Positions 47,192 to 55,405 of a stretch of 64,000 nucleotides of DNA are shown here, piece after piece. Position numbers and translations under genes: made by a program. Source of the DNA: Niastella populi (GTDB lineage: Bacteria; Bacteroidota; Bacteroidia; Chitinophagales; Chitinophagaceae). Location of the stretch: contig NZ_LWBP01000024.1 in NCBI RefSeq assembly GCF_002078015.1, positions 59,056 to 123,055 of the forward strand, in the 5' to 3' direction. The first letter of the stretch is position 1; every line of letters starts with the position of its first letter. The notes under the pieces are model-generated. The model was not told where the DNA came from. It saw only the letters and a list, made by a program, of their open reading frames with translations, and ran no database searches.

Positions 47192-49780
47192 ATGAAAAGT
47201 CGTCAAACATTATTCGCTGTATTTTTTATTCTTTTTTCTCAACAGGCCTTTTCACAGTTGAATACTCTGATTGATAGTTGTTCCGATGCTATTTCTAATA
47301 CAAAAGATATATACATCGAGGTTCGGAAAAAAAGCACAACGGATGATTCGGCGGAGATTTATTACTTGTCAATCGATGCTCGGTCTGTTTCTAAAGAGTA
47401 TACAAGTCTCAAAAGTCCGAAGGGGACGAGCGGATATAGTTGGAGGATAAACAGCAAAACGCCTGTCTTGGTCAATACCAGCAGATTTTTCAAACATCAT
47501 AAGACCTGGATAGCCGAACCCGGCGACAGTTTAATAATTATTGAGGGCGATCATGGACTTTCTTTTACCGGTGCTGGCGCAGACAAATATCGATTACTCT
47601 ATGAAATCGAAATCCGGAAGCAACAAGTCCCTAAACCTGAAAACATTAATTTTTATCGTACAGAATCAGTCGAGGACTTCCTTCAAACGAATGCTTACTT
47701 AAATAGTCAGTTATATTCGGTTCTTTCGCTCATTGAAACTTACAAACATCAACTCAGTGATTTTGCGTTTAAGAAAGTTAAAGTGAGCGTTATTTCCAGC
47801 ATACACGAACAGCGACTGGACAAGTTTACTGGATTGATAAAGTTGTATCAAAAAGGATTGATTGATGTTAAAACCGTTTCAAAAATATTTGATACCTGCT
47901 TTTATTCTGAAAACTGGCGATGGGTACTGAATTTACCCGATTATGCTCCTGGATGGTATGCTTTTATTAGAGCAGAAGTCGCCAGGAAATATAATTATAA
48001 CTACAGTTTGGACAGCCTTAAGTCCCGTGAGCTACGCAAATTTTTGTATTATGATCAGGGCAAGCGGACGTATAAGGGTCTGGCGCTTGATCAGTTCCTA
48101 TTGTCTCTTATTACCGACGAAACCATGTACGAAATCGGGTTTACGCCGCAAACTGAAAAGCTAATTAAAAGGTATTATGTGGAACAAGGTAATCCTGAAT
48201 TTAAACGGTTTGTCAAGGCATATGAGGTGAAGGCAAGGACCTTGAAGGGAGGAAGTTTAGCTCCAGAATTTTCGTTAGTCGACATCAATGGCGAAATTTT
48301 TACGAAGAAAAAATTGAAGGGCAAAATTGCCGTTATTGATTTTTGGTTTACAGGTTGTAAAGGGTGCCTTCAGATAACGCCGGCTCTCGAGAAATTAAAG
48401 AGGAAATTTAATAGCGATTCGAATATCGTTTTTGTGAGTATTTCCATTGATAAAGAAAAGGATCAATGGTTGAGCAGTATTAAAAAGCAGTTGTATAGCA
48501 CGGATGGGGCAATTAATCTGTACACTGGGGGGCTGGGCGGCGATCACTCGGTCATTGAAACCTATAATATTTCCGCCTATCCGGCGCTGTTTGTATTGGA
48601 CGGAACAGGGCATATTGTTGAGAATCCTTTGCCTGATCCAAGACATCCCGAAGGTTTTGAAAGTTTAAGTAAATTAATTGAAAAACAACTGACTTTACTC
48701 CATGACGGGCCATATGTATTCTTTGCTGATAAAGGATACAAGGTTAACGTTATAAATGGTACACAACTTTCTAGTACAACTCAAAATGGCAGGGGCAGCT
48801 TACTATATATGCAAACTAACGAATATGCCCAAAAACTGGCTTTCTCGCTTCATCCACTTAATAAATTTGAACCGTCCGTATTTCCTAATCCATCAAAAAT
48901 GTTCACGCTTTCTGATATAGAAGGAAATTTTGATGCTTTTAGGAAATTATTGCAAGCTAATAAGATCATAGATGAGAATTACAACTGGATATTTGGTGAT
49001 GGGCATCTGGTATTTGCAGGGGACATGTTTGACAGGGGACAACAGGTAACAGAATGCCTTTGGCTCATTTACTCGCTGGAAGAAAAAGCAAAAAAGGCCG
49101 GCGGATATGTCCATTTTATTTTAGGCAATCATGAAATCATGAACCTTAACGGTAAAGCAAAGTATGTGCAAGATAAGTACAATAACAATGCGGCCTTGAT
49201 GAACCTTCCGTATATTAGTCTATATGGAAAAGATACAGAACTGGGAAGATGGTTGAGAACTAAGAATATTATTGAAAAGATTGGAGACCATCTGTTTTTG
49301 CATGGAGGAATTAGTAAGGAAATACTGGAATTGAACTTAAGCCTGAAAGATATTAATCACCTTGCCCGGTCTCATTATGATAAGGAAAGTTTAGCAAGAA
49401 AATCAAAAGACGTCGCTTTACGTCGGCTATTTGATTCAAAGGTTTCTCCCTTCTGGTACCGCCTGTACTACCAAAAGGAAAGCGTCAAATATTATCCAAC
49501 AGACACGCTTTATAAGCCCTCTATGCAACTCGTTGATCTTACCTTAAGAAAGTATGGTGCATTGAGCATAATTACCGGACATACGATCGTAGCAGATACT
49601 ATTTCTGTGCACTACCAGGGCCGGGTATTTAATACAGATACACGTCATGCCGAGGGGCATTCCGAAGGACTGCTGATTGAAGGCGATGAGTTCTTTCGTA
49701 CAAATCAAAAAGGAGAGCGGGTATTATTATGTACCAGAAGAAATACCAGATTGTGGAGTCAACGCGATATCACTCAATAA
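47192..49780 (+). CDS. TlpA-like thioredoxin fused to calcineurin-type metallophosphoesterase
   Basis: An 862-residue exported protein (signal LFAVFFILFSQQAFSQ). Residues 25-350 form a beta-rich then helical head as in TlpA-type DUF4369-like proteins. Residues 355-510 are a thioredoxin fold with the active-site FWFTGCKGCLQITPALEKL (Cys389, Cys392) and the cis-Pro loop ISAYPALFV. Residues 515-862 are a calcineurin-like phosphoesterase: SDIEGN (Asp575, Glu577), GDMFDRG (Asp611), GNHE (Asn646, His647), FLHGG and TGHT. The metal ligands look intact. A reductase and phosphoesterase in one periplasmic chain is unusual. It follows the third SusD by 115 bases. Its 3' end overlaps the minus-strand paralogue by 54 bases. 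Confidence 0.88.
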   Translation: MKSRQTLFAVFFILFSQQAFSQLNTLIDSCSDAISNTKDIYIEVRKKSTTDDSAEIYYLSIDARSVSKEYTSLKSPKGTSGYSWRINSKTPVLVNTSRFFKHHKTWIAEPGDSLIIIEGDHGLSFTGAGADKYRLLYEIEIRKQQVPKPENINFYRTESVEDFLQTNAYLNSQLYSVLSLIETYKHQLSDFAFKKVKVSVISSIHEQRLDKFTGLIKLYQKGLIDVKTVSKIFDTCFYSENWRWVLNLPDYAPGWYAFIRAEVARKYNYNYSLDSLKSRELRKFLYYDQGKRTYKGLALDQFLLSLITDETMYEIGFTPQTEKLIKRYYVEQGNPEFKRFVKAYEVKARTLKGGSLAPEFSLVDINGEIFTKKKLKGKIAVIDFWFTGCKGCLQITPALEKLKRKFNSDSNIVFVSISIDKEKDQWLSSIKKQLYSTDGAINLYTGGLGGDHSVIETYNISAYPALFVLDGTGHIVENPLPDPRHPEGFESLSKLIEKQLTLLHDGPYVFFADKGYKVNVINGTQLSSTTQNGRGSLLYMQTNEYAQKLAFSLHPLNKFEPSVFPNPSKMFTLSDIEGNFDAFRKLLQANKIIDENYNWIFGDGHLVFAGDMFDRGQQVTECLWLIYSLEEKAKKAGGYVHFILGNHEIMNLNGKAKYVQDKYNNNAALMNLPYISLYGKDTELGRWLRTKNIIEKIGDHLFLHGGISKEILELNLSLKDINHLARSHYDKESLARKSKDVALRRLFDSKVSPFWYRLYYQKESVKYYPTDTLYKPSMQLVDLTLRKYGALSIITGHTIVADTISVHYQGRVFNTDTRHAEGHSEGLLIEGDEFFRTNQKGERVLLCTRRNTRLWSQRDITQ

Positions 49781-50629
49781 CAATTTTTCTTTGCCCTCGC
49801 TGGAAATCATGTCAATGCCTTTTTTGCCAATAAGGTAGCCCCGTCGCTCTCCGGAGGCATGTTTTAAAGAAGTATCTATAAGCCCGGCTGAGCAGATTAT
49901 GTTGTTGCCTGTAATGATGTGAGTCACATTAAAATGTCCCAGGAGAACGTTTATACCGAAGGTGATCATGATATCAGTCCTTAATTCCATAGGAATAATG
50001 CTAGCGGCGGAACCAACATTGTTTTTAAGAGTTGACCGAATGCTTTGATTGATCTCAATCAGGGAACAAGGTGAGTGTTGAATGAAAGGTAAAACACTTT
50101 TGTGTACAAAAAGGAAACTTCCGATTTTTTCAGCAACATTTTTTGAGCGAAGCCAGTTTAATAGTTCAATATTCCCATTAAAAATGGCGGTTGAAGGACT
50201 CCTTGAATGGTCAGGTTTAATGGCATACTTAGGGTGATCATTCCAGCTTTGCCCCATACAATAAAGCTCCTGTTTGCCCAAGACAAAATGAACATGTCCG
50301 CCATTTTGCCGTGCCTGCTCTTCCAGGGAATATATGAACCACAAGAATTCCGGCTTGGGTAGACCTTCCCTTCTGTTATTACCCAGGATAACTAAATGTC
50401 CATCATTGTATATCCAGCGAAAATGCCGGCTTATCACCTTTTTTCTGATCAGAATTTTACAGAAGGCAGGAAAAGCGTCTTCGATATCACTTACTACTAG
50501 CATCTGTGTGGGTTGATTGTACTCACACCGTTCGATTAAAATACTGTTTTTTAGTTTGAACGAAAAGTATCGCCCCTTTTTATAGTCATCGGGAAAGTTG
50601 ACGGAGATTTTGGTTGTCAGGCTCCTCAT
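49727..50629 (-). CDS. Degenerate calcineurin-like phosphoesterase paralogue (pseudoenzyme)
   Basis: A 300-residue protein that aligns by eye along its whole length with the phosphoesterase half of the plus-strand neighbour: LVVSDIEDAFPAFCKILIRK against TLSDIEGNFDAFRKLLQA, then HFRWIYNDGHLVILG, LWFIYSLEEQARQNGGHVHF. The metal ligands are gone: GDMFDRG has become GNNRREG (83-89), GNHE has become GKQE (118-121), the FLHGG His is FVHKS, and TGHT is TGNN. The open frame suggests a retained non-catalytic role. It has no signal peptide of its own. Its ATG lies 44 bases inside the upstream lipoprotein gene, implying coupled translation. Confidence 0.75.
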   Translation of the reverse strand: MRSLTTKISVNFPDDYKKGRYFSFKLKNSILIERCEYNQPTQMLVVSDIEDAFPAFCKILIRKKVISRHFRWIYNDGHLVILGNNRREGLPKPEFLWFIYSLEEQARQNGGHVHFVLGKQELYCMGQSWNDHPKYAIKPDHSRSPSTAIFNGNIELLNWLRSKNVAEKIGSFLFVHKSVLPFIQHSPCSLIEINQSIRSTLKNNVGSAASIIPMELRTDIMITFGINVLLGHFNVTHIITGNNIICSAGLIDTSLKHASGERRGYLIGKKGIDMISSEGKEKLLLSDIALTPQSGISSGT

Positions 50630-51203
50630 TGCTGATCAATTTATCGTTAATAGAGCTGGTGGTTTTATTTATAACTTTAGAAGTTGAAAAGAATGAAGAT
50701 AAATCCTCTTTGATCGTTGCCGGTATCACAGCGACCCTGGTGTAAGCCTTACCGTTAAACGTATAGTATATTGTTGGCTTGTCATCATAAAGACCTAGCT
50801 CACCCGACCGGTCTGTACTATCCAGGAACAGGGTTCTGGCAGACGGGATCACTGAATGCTGCTCTTTAAAATATCTGGTAATGGTCTTGATTCCCCCCCT
50901 GGCAGCAATTACAATAAGCTGTTGAGGCAGTAATCTGTTGCTGTTCTCAACTATGCTGTCAATCGTTTTTTTTCGGCAACTTGGGCAACTCGCATGGAGA
51001 GGCAATATTAAAAATGATAAAGAATCATTTCTCAAGTAAGCAGGTACTAAGTTATGAGTTACCTGCATCAATTTATTAAAAACAGAATCCTGTTCCTGGG
51101 AGTCAAGTATCGGATGGATGTTTTTCGGCCTTTCCTGCATGTTGTCACACGATCCTGCCAGAAGGCAAAAGCCTGAAATAACAATTGATAGGATTTTTCT
51201 CAT
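50586..51203 (-). CDS. Thioredoxin-like CxxC lipoprotein
   Basis: A 205-residue lipoprotein (MRKILSIVISGFCLLAGSC, lipidated Cys19). A conserved ILPLHASCPSCRKKTID (Cys73, Cys76) followed by a hydrophobic strand and KPTIYYTFNGKAY suggests a compact thioredoxin fold of the kind found beside DUF4221/beta-propeller lipoproteins in Bacteroidota. It is expected to act as a periplasm-facing disulfide or thiol protein. Its ATG overlaps the stop of the propeller gene by four bases (ATGA), and the pseudo-phosphoesterase starts within its last codons. Thioredoxin homology is inferred from the CPSC motif and length. Confidence 0.65.
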   Translation of the reverse strand: MRKILSIVISGFCLLAGSCDNMQERPKNIHPILDSQEQDSVFNKLMQVTHNLVPAYLRNDSLSFLILPLHASCPSCRKKTIDSIVENSNRLLPQQLIVIAARGGIKTITRYFKEQHSVIPSARTLFLDSTDRSGELGLYDDKPTIYYTFNGKAYTRVAVIPATIKEDLSSFFSTSKVINKTTSSINDKLISNEEPDNQNLRQLSR

Positions 51204-52369
51204 TGTTTAACTAATTGATTGGATTGATCAATCTGTCTTTCGTCCAGGCGAACCAGGTGAATGGCATATTCATCACCTGTTTTTACTCTTGCAAAAATAT
51301 TCCCTTTCTCATCGATCATTAGAGAATTTGCGTCAATTCCGCCACTTATCAGATTCTCTCCAACTATTTGAAATTTATGGTTCATAACAATGATGCTTTG
51401 CTCTCGTATTGTTTTCTTTAATTCAAAATCCTTAACAGTCAGTTTTCGCTTAAATATCCTAAGGTATCGGTTCTTGTAGCTGTCATAATAGATAGGTCCG
51501 TAGGCATCTCTAAGAACTGATTGCTTATAACCTTGATCGTTCAGTAAGTCATCTTTTTTTATTGGTGGAATGGCGCCGTCCTGATATTTACTTTTTGCGA
51601 AATAAGAGTTGTTATAATCCAAAAGATTTGTTTCATAAGCCAGGGAGTCGGCAGCAAAACTGATTACGAAGTGACCCTTCCTGTTCAGGCAATAATACTG
51701 CTGCATCAATCGACGGCCATAATAAGCTTTTCCGTAATAGCGAGGTAGCATATACTTGAGGGTGCCGGAATTATCCACCAGGTCATATTCATACAATATG
51801 CGCCAGTTTTTTATTTTCTTTAAAGATGTTTCTCTAACTGACATACGTACTGAAGCGTATAATTTATTATTGGCAATAACTGGCGGGGTCGTATTGTCGA
51901 ACTGGAAAAGGTTTGATAAGCCTGTTTTAATTACTTTTTTTATTTTTCCAGAGCTGTCAATTAGATATATTTTGCTTTTATTACTTATTAATATCGAGTC
52001 AAAGTTTATCATATAAGCAGACAACTTATAAAAACTTTTACCTGGAAAGATATCTTGAAGGTAAATTCGTTTCGATAAACGTTGACTGTCAAAATTAAAA
52101 ATGCCTAACGACAAAGAAGTTTCGTCATAGAAGGAAACATATCTGCTGGATCCCTGGATAAACAGGCTTGAAGACTCAATCTGGTTATACATATCAGTTT
52201 CCAGGCCAAAGTGAATTGTATCAGATGTTTCGATTATTTTAACCTGGTCATATAACGGAGGAAAATAGTGATAAGAAGATTCATTGTCATTTATTTGCGC
52301 CACACAACTGGTTATAACAATAAATAACAAACAAACGGATTTTATACGCAATCGACGGCAATTGTTCAT
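51200..52369 (-). CDS. Beta-propeller lipoprotein (DUF4221/6-bladed type)
   Basis: A 389-residue lipoprotein (signal LRIKSVCLLFIVITSC, lipidated Cys22). The body consists of repeated four-strand blocks with NHL/propeller-like phrases (SKIYLIDSSGKIKKVIKTG, NNKLYASVRMSV, GHFVISFAADSLAYE, NSLMIDEKGNIFARVKTGDE). This resembles the DUF4221 and 6-bladed beta-propeller lipoproteins that in Bacteroides accompany small secreted peptides of the NVEALA type. It is first in a three-gene coupled operon downstream of the candidate precursor peptide. No active site is visible; peptide or ligand binding is inferred. Confidence 0.7.
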   Translation of the reverse strand: MNNCRRLRIKSVCLLFIVITSCVAQINDNESSYHYFPPLYDQVKIIETSDTIHFGLETDMYNQIESSSLFIQGSSRYVSFYDETSLSLGIFNFDSQRLSKRIYLQDIFPGKSFYKLSAYMINFDSILISNKSKIYLIDSSGKIKKVIKTGLSNLFQFDNTTPPVIANNKLYASVRMSVRETSLKKIKNWRILYEYDLVDNSGTLKYMLPRYYGKAYYGRRLMQQYYCLNRKGHFVISFAADSLAYETNLLDYNNSYFAKSKYQDGAIPPIKKDDLLNDQGYKQSVLRDAYGPIYYDSYKNRYLRIFKRKLTVKDFELKKTIREQSIIVMNHKFQIVGENLISGGIDANSLMIDEKGNIFARVKTGDEYAIHLVRLDERQIDQSNQLVKQ

Positions 52370-52449
52370 GATTTATATATTAAGCCATTTGACGCGATTC
52401 AAACAATTTATTACGTATGAGCTTCTTAAATGTCCGGATATAATTAACA

Positions 52450-52485
52450 ACTAAACAGCCTTTTCAGATGAAAAGACTGCTTAGT
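52450..52485 (-). terminator. Rho-independent terminator of the candidate precursor gene
   Basis: ACTAAACAGCCTTTTC (52450-52465) pairs with GAAAAGACTGCTTAGT (52470-52485) over 16 positions with two G-T wobbles. It starts 10 bases after the peptide's stop and separates it from the propeller operon, so the peptide mRNA can be short and abundant. Confidence 0.75.
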
Positions 52486-52494
52486 TGTCGCGGA

Positions 52495-52779
52495 TTAGCT
52501 ATCTACATCGTTGGCACCGGCAGTAGAATTGCCTCCTTCATCGCTGGAGTCAAAATTAGCGGTGGTGCCGCTTTCGGTAGTGATATTGCAAGATGCATCA
52601 ATTCCACCTGCTGAATCTACTTCGCAGGTAAGACCGCCGCCGCTTGAATTAGTTAAGCTGCCAGGTGTATAGTCTTTTACTTCCTTGTTGTTAGCAGGAA
52701 GGATAGCGGCGGTTACGGCAGAAGCTGCCATAAGTACCAGACCTAAAATGGACAGTTTTCTTAATGAAGTCTTTTGCAT
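52495..52779 (-). CDS. Candidate RiPP precursor: small Ser/Thr-rich exported peptide
   Basis: A 94-residue peptide. Residues 1-28 look like a Sec signal (MQKTSLRKLSILGLVLMAAS, then AVTAAILP) with possible cleavage after AVTA. The rest is hydrophilic, acidic and rich in Ser, Thr, Gly and Asn, with two cysteines (TCEVDSAGGIDASCN) and clusters SNSS-like TNSSGGG, TTESGTT, SSDEGGNST. It lies directly downstream of the kinase-LanC-like gene. The core suits phosphorylation of Ser/Thr, and in principle thioether formation with either Cys. The longer open frame (start 52824) is rejected because the ATG at 52779 begins the signal. An ordinary secreted peptide is the alternative. Confidence 0.6.
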   Translation of the reverse strand: MQKTSLRKLSILGLVLMAASAVTAAILPANNKEVKDYTPGSLTNSSGGGLTCEVDSAGGIDASCNITTESGTTANFDSSDEGGNSTAGANDVDS

Positions 52780-52934
52780 AAAATAAAAATTTAAAATGGT
52801 TAATGATTGTCTCGGCCAAGACATTTACAATACTAAATTAGTACGCGTTACTGCAGTCTAAACGAACTCATAGTTCATCTTTAATAGTTTTCAAATAATA
52901 GCGTTGAATCGATTTTTTTGTTTCGTGGAATGGC

Positions 52935-55121
52935 TTAAGGCAACAATGGAAGTCGAACCATATCTGGGTAACAGTACCGCAGTAAAAAATGCACTACCCC
53001 GCTGTTTCCTGTCATAAAATCAGGTGTGGGCTGCCTCTCGTGCTGTACCAGCCAGTAGGGGCCATGTTGCGGGTCTTCTTTTTTTAAATGCATTATCACC
53101 TGAGCGATCCAATCAGCACGTTTCATCCATTCAGCATCCCCAAAAGTTCTATGCCCTTCGAGGTAAATTTCTCCCAGCCCACTGAGGCCTGCAAGCTGGC
53201 TGAGGTTGTTGTCAATGACCTGAGGTGGATTATTTAGTAATGTGGATGTTGCATAATGCTTAAATGTTTCGTCATTCAAATATGAATAGGCCTTCATAAA
53301 AGCAAGGGCGATTCCCGCCTTACCTTCACCCCACCAGTGCATTAATTCCTTGTTTTTATCTGTACGCCACAGTATCAGATTTCCTTTTTTTGCTGATCGT
53401 TTTACCAGCCATTGTAAACCGTGCCTGGCTGCCTCAAAGACGTGGGCATCCTGATAATGTTGCGCATATTCCAGTAAAAAGTATACAATGCCGGCTACGC
53501 CGGTCGCAAATCCCAAATGCTTTTTTTCTTTGTTCGTTTTCTTTAGTTTCATATTCGTCCAGGAGCCATCTTTTTGCTGATGTTGCAACAAACAGCTAAC
53601 ATATTCCTGTAGTCGTTGTTGTAGGGCACTCTCTTGTAAAAAATCCTGGCATAACAAATGGGCAATTCCCTGGCCCGTTATACCATGAGTGAAGCCAAAA
53701 GCTTTATTTTCTCTATGCAGTAAAAGGTTAATCCAATCGAAATAATGGGTTTGTGGCTGAATTAGTCCATCTCGAAAGGCATGAAAGAGTGTAGCGGCAA
53801 TACCAGGTGCACCAAAGTGAAGACTTGGTGAAACCTGTTCGATACGGTTTATATATTTTGTTTCTATTAAAGATAGCGCTTTCTGTATATGCGGATCAGC
53901 TGCCTTTACGTCGAAACCTCTGTTTTGCGCTTGGTTCATCAGGTACATTACACCAGTGGCGCCACGGCTAAAACTGGCATACCAGGCTTTGTTTATTTTA
54001 CTTTTATCCCGATTCAGTTCTGAGTGAGTATCTTCTGAGAACCAGCCTTTTTCTTCATCTGCTAACAATGAAGATGACAGCGTATCAAGCGCGCTCTGAA
54101 CAGTTTCTTTGATCTGATTTTTCGAGTATATTACAATCCTTGAGGGCGGTCGTTGCTTTTTTACATGAAGATCTCTTGTATATTGTGTCAGGAGGTCATG
54201 TACCTCTTTTAAGGACGGACGTTGCTTTGCTTCGGGGTGCAGGCATCTTACAATGGTATCGGCAATGATTTCATCAGGAACAAAGAAATGCACTTTCTTA
54301 CATAAATCTTCTATAGGAACATCGGTTATCTTACTTGGCGAGATGCCTGTCCATACTTGCATTACGACGGCACCTACGGCGAATACATCTTCCTTGATAG
54401 TAGGAATAGCTGTTTTTAGTTGTTCTGGCGACATATACCCGTAAGTTCCCAGTTGAAACGGCGGGGCTGGTGATTTTTGCTTCAGGTTATAGCTCAGTTC
54501 CATATCTATCACTGCTACCTTTCCATTTGGTGTAATGATAAAATTATTGGCTGTTGCATCCCGATGCACCACCCCATTCAAATGCAGTGTGTCCACAAGG
54601 TTAACTATCTGCACTAAATAATTCATGAACGTCAACCCGGCTTTAGTGCCATTGATAAGCCCTTCTCGCAGCTCGCCATTTTTTTCTCTTATGGCCTTGT
54701 ACAATGGCTGCCCTTTAATACGCTCAATTACCAGGTAATAGTTGCCATTCTCTTCAAAATGTCCCAATAGACGGGGCAGACGTACTTTATCGTGCAGTGC
54801 TCCATGCAATTGTTGTTGCCAAATGAGCCTGTCGGTAATATCACGCCCATATTTGTCTTTCGTATCCCCATACGTTCCTTCTTTGATCACGCAAAAGCCA
54901 AAATCGGTGAGGCTTTTAATATACAGGCATTTAACCACATCATTCTTTTGACTTTTCTTTAAACTTTTTATAATAATATAATTGTACCCTATTCGTTTGC
55001 CCGCTTTTTTCTCGGCTTTACCCTTTATGCCGTCATCTGTAGAAACATTCATCGTATCTACTTCAGTAATCAATTTCTCGTTTTTTATTTGCTCCATGTG
55101 CTCTCGTTTTAGTATTTCCAT
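52935..55121 (-). CDS. Protein kinase-LanC-like fusion (lanthionine-synthetase-like, no lyase domain)
   Basis: A 728-residue cytoplasmic protein. Residues 45-320 form a Hanks-type kinase: CVIKEG (Lys80), HRDATANNFI (Asp189, Asn194), AVIDMELS (Asp206), GTYGYMSPEQ and DVFAVGAVVMQVWTG. No clear glycine-rich loop is seen. Residues 380-720 carry seven LanC-type GxxG helical repeats (HFGAPGIAATLF, GFTHGITGQGIAHLL, GFATGVAGIVYFL, HWWGEGKAGIALAF, LAGLSGLGEIYL, FMTGNSGVVHFLL). The usual LanC zinc ligands are absent: Trp replaces Cys in HWWGEG and there is no CHG. Class III/IV synthetases have a further lyase domain of about 200 residues in front of the kinase; here only about 45 residues are present. 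The start overlaps the HTH gene by 13 bases. Confidence 0.85.
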   Translation of the reverse strand: MEILKREHMEQIKNEKLITEVDTMNVSTDDGIKGKAEKKAGKRIGYNYIIIKSLKKSQKNDVVKCLYIKSLTDFGFCVIKEGTYGDTKDKYGRDITDRLIWQQQLHGALHDKVRLPRLLGHFEENGNYYLVIERIKGQPLYKAIREKNGELREGLINGTKAGLTFMNYLVQIVNLVDTLHLNGVVHRDATANNFIITPNGKVAVIDMELSYNLKQKSPAPPFQLGTYGYMSPEQLKTAIPTIKEDVFAVGAVVMQVWTGISPSKITDVPIEDLCKKVHFFVPDEIIADTIVRCLHPEAKQRPSLKEVHDLLTQYTRDLHVKKQRPPSRIVIYSKNQIKETVQSALDTLSSSLLADEEKGWFSEDTHSELNRDKSKINKAWYASFSRGATGVMYLMNQAQNRGFDVKAADPHIQKALSLIETKYINRIEQVSPSLHFGAPGIAATLFHAFRDGLIQPQTHYFDWINLLLHRENKAFGFTHGITGQGIAHLLCQDFLQESALQQRLQEYVSCLLQHQQKDGSWTNMKLKKTNKEKKHLGFATGVAGIVYFLLEYAQHYQDAHVFEAARHGLQWLVKRSAKKGNLILWRTDKNKELMHWWGEGKAGIALAFMKAYSYLNDETFKHYATSTLLNNPPQVIDNNLSQLAGLSGLGEIYLEGHRTFGDAEWMKRADWIAQVIMHLKKEDPQHGPYWLVQHERQPTPDFMTGNSGVVHFLLRYCYPDMVRLPLLP

Positions 55122-55405
55122 TTGTTGGGAGTTTGGAAAATATGCAGATGCTGGAATTCGCTATTTTCTTCTATAGTAGTTGAAAACTGTATTATGAACC
55201 TTCCTTCTTCTTCATAATAAAAGGTTTGGCGAAGTTTACAGTATTTAATTGGTGCGCCCAGTTCTTTCATTAGCTTCAGGTATTCGAAAACTGTGGTTCG
55301 GCCAACACCCAATTCTTTTGCTAAATCAGATGCTTTCCCCGTTACCTTATTTCTGAGAAGGCGATCAAGTTGTCTTATATGTTGAATAGTTTTTTGACAA
55401 AACAT
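55109..55405 (-). CDS. Small HTH transcriptional regulator
   Basis: A 98-residue protein with an N-terminal winged-helix of the HTH_11/DeoR type: IRQLDRLLRNKVTGKASDLA then GVGRTTVFEYLKLMKELG, followed by a short wing (IKYCKLRQTFYYEEEGRF). There is no ligand domain. It heads the kinase-LanC operon (its stop lies inside the start of the kinase gene), so it is probably a local regulator of this locus. A truncated relative lies 155 bases upstream of its start. Confidence 0.8.
   Translation of the reverse strand: MFCQKTIQHIRQLDRLLRNKVTGKASDLAKELGVGRTTVFEYLKLMKELGAPIKYCKLRQTFYYEEEGRFIIQFSTTIEENSEFQHLHIFQTPNKWKY

Noticed and set aside
50586..51203. The CxxC lipoprotein and the pseudo-phosphoesterase as a frameshifted single gene, like the plus-strand fusion
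   Set aside because: Each has its own start, the lipoprotein has a complete signal and tail, and its thioredoxin part does not resemble that of the fusion beyond the CxxC motif. Two overlapping genes are the simpler reading.
52780..52824. Extended N-terminus of the candidate precursor
   Set aside because: The extra codons would place 15 unrelated residues before a good Sec-type signal.
52935..55121. Plain Hanks-type serine/threonine kinase
   Set aside because: The C-terminal half has seven GxxG helical repeats in LanC spacing, which ordinary bacterial kinases do not have.
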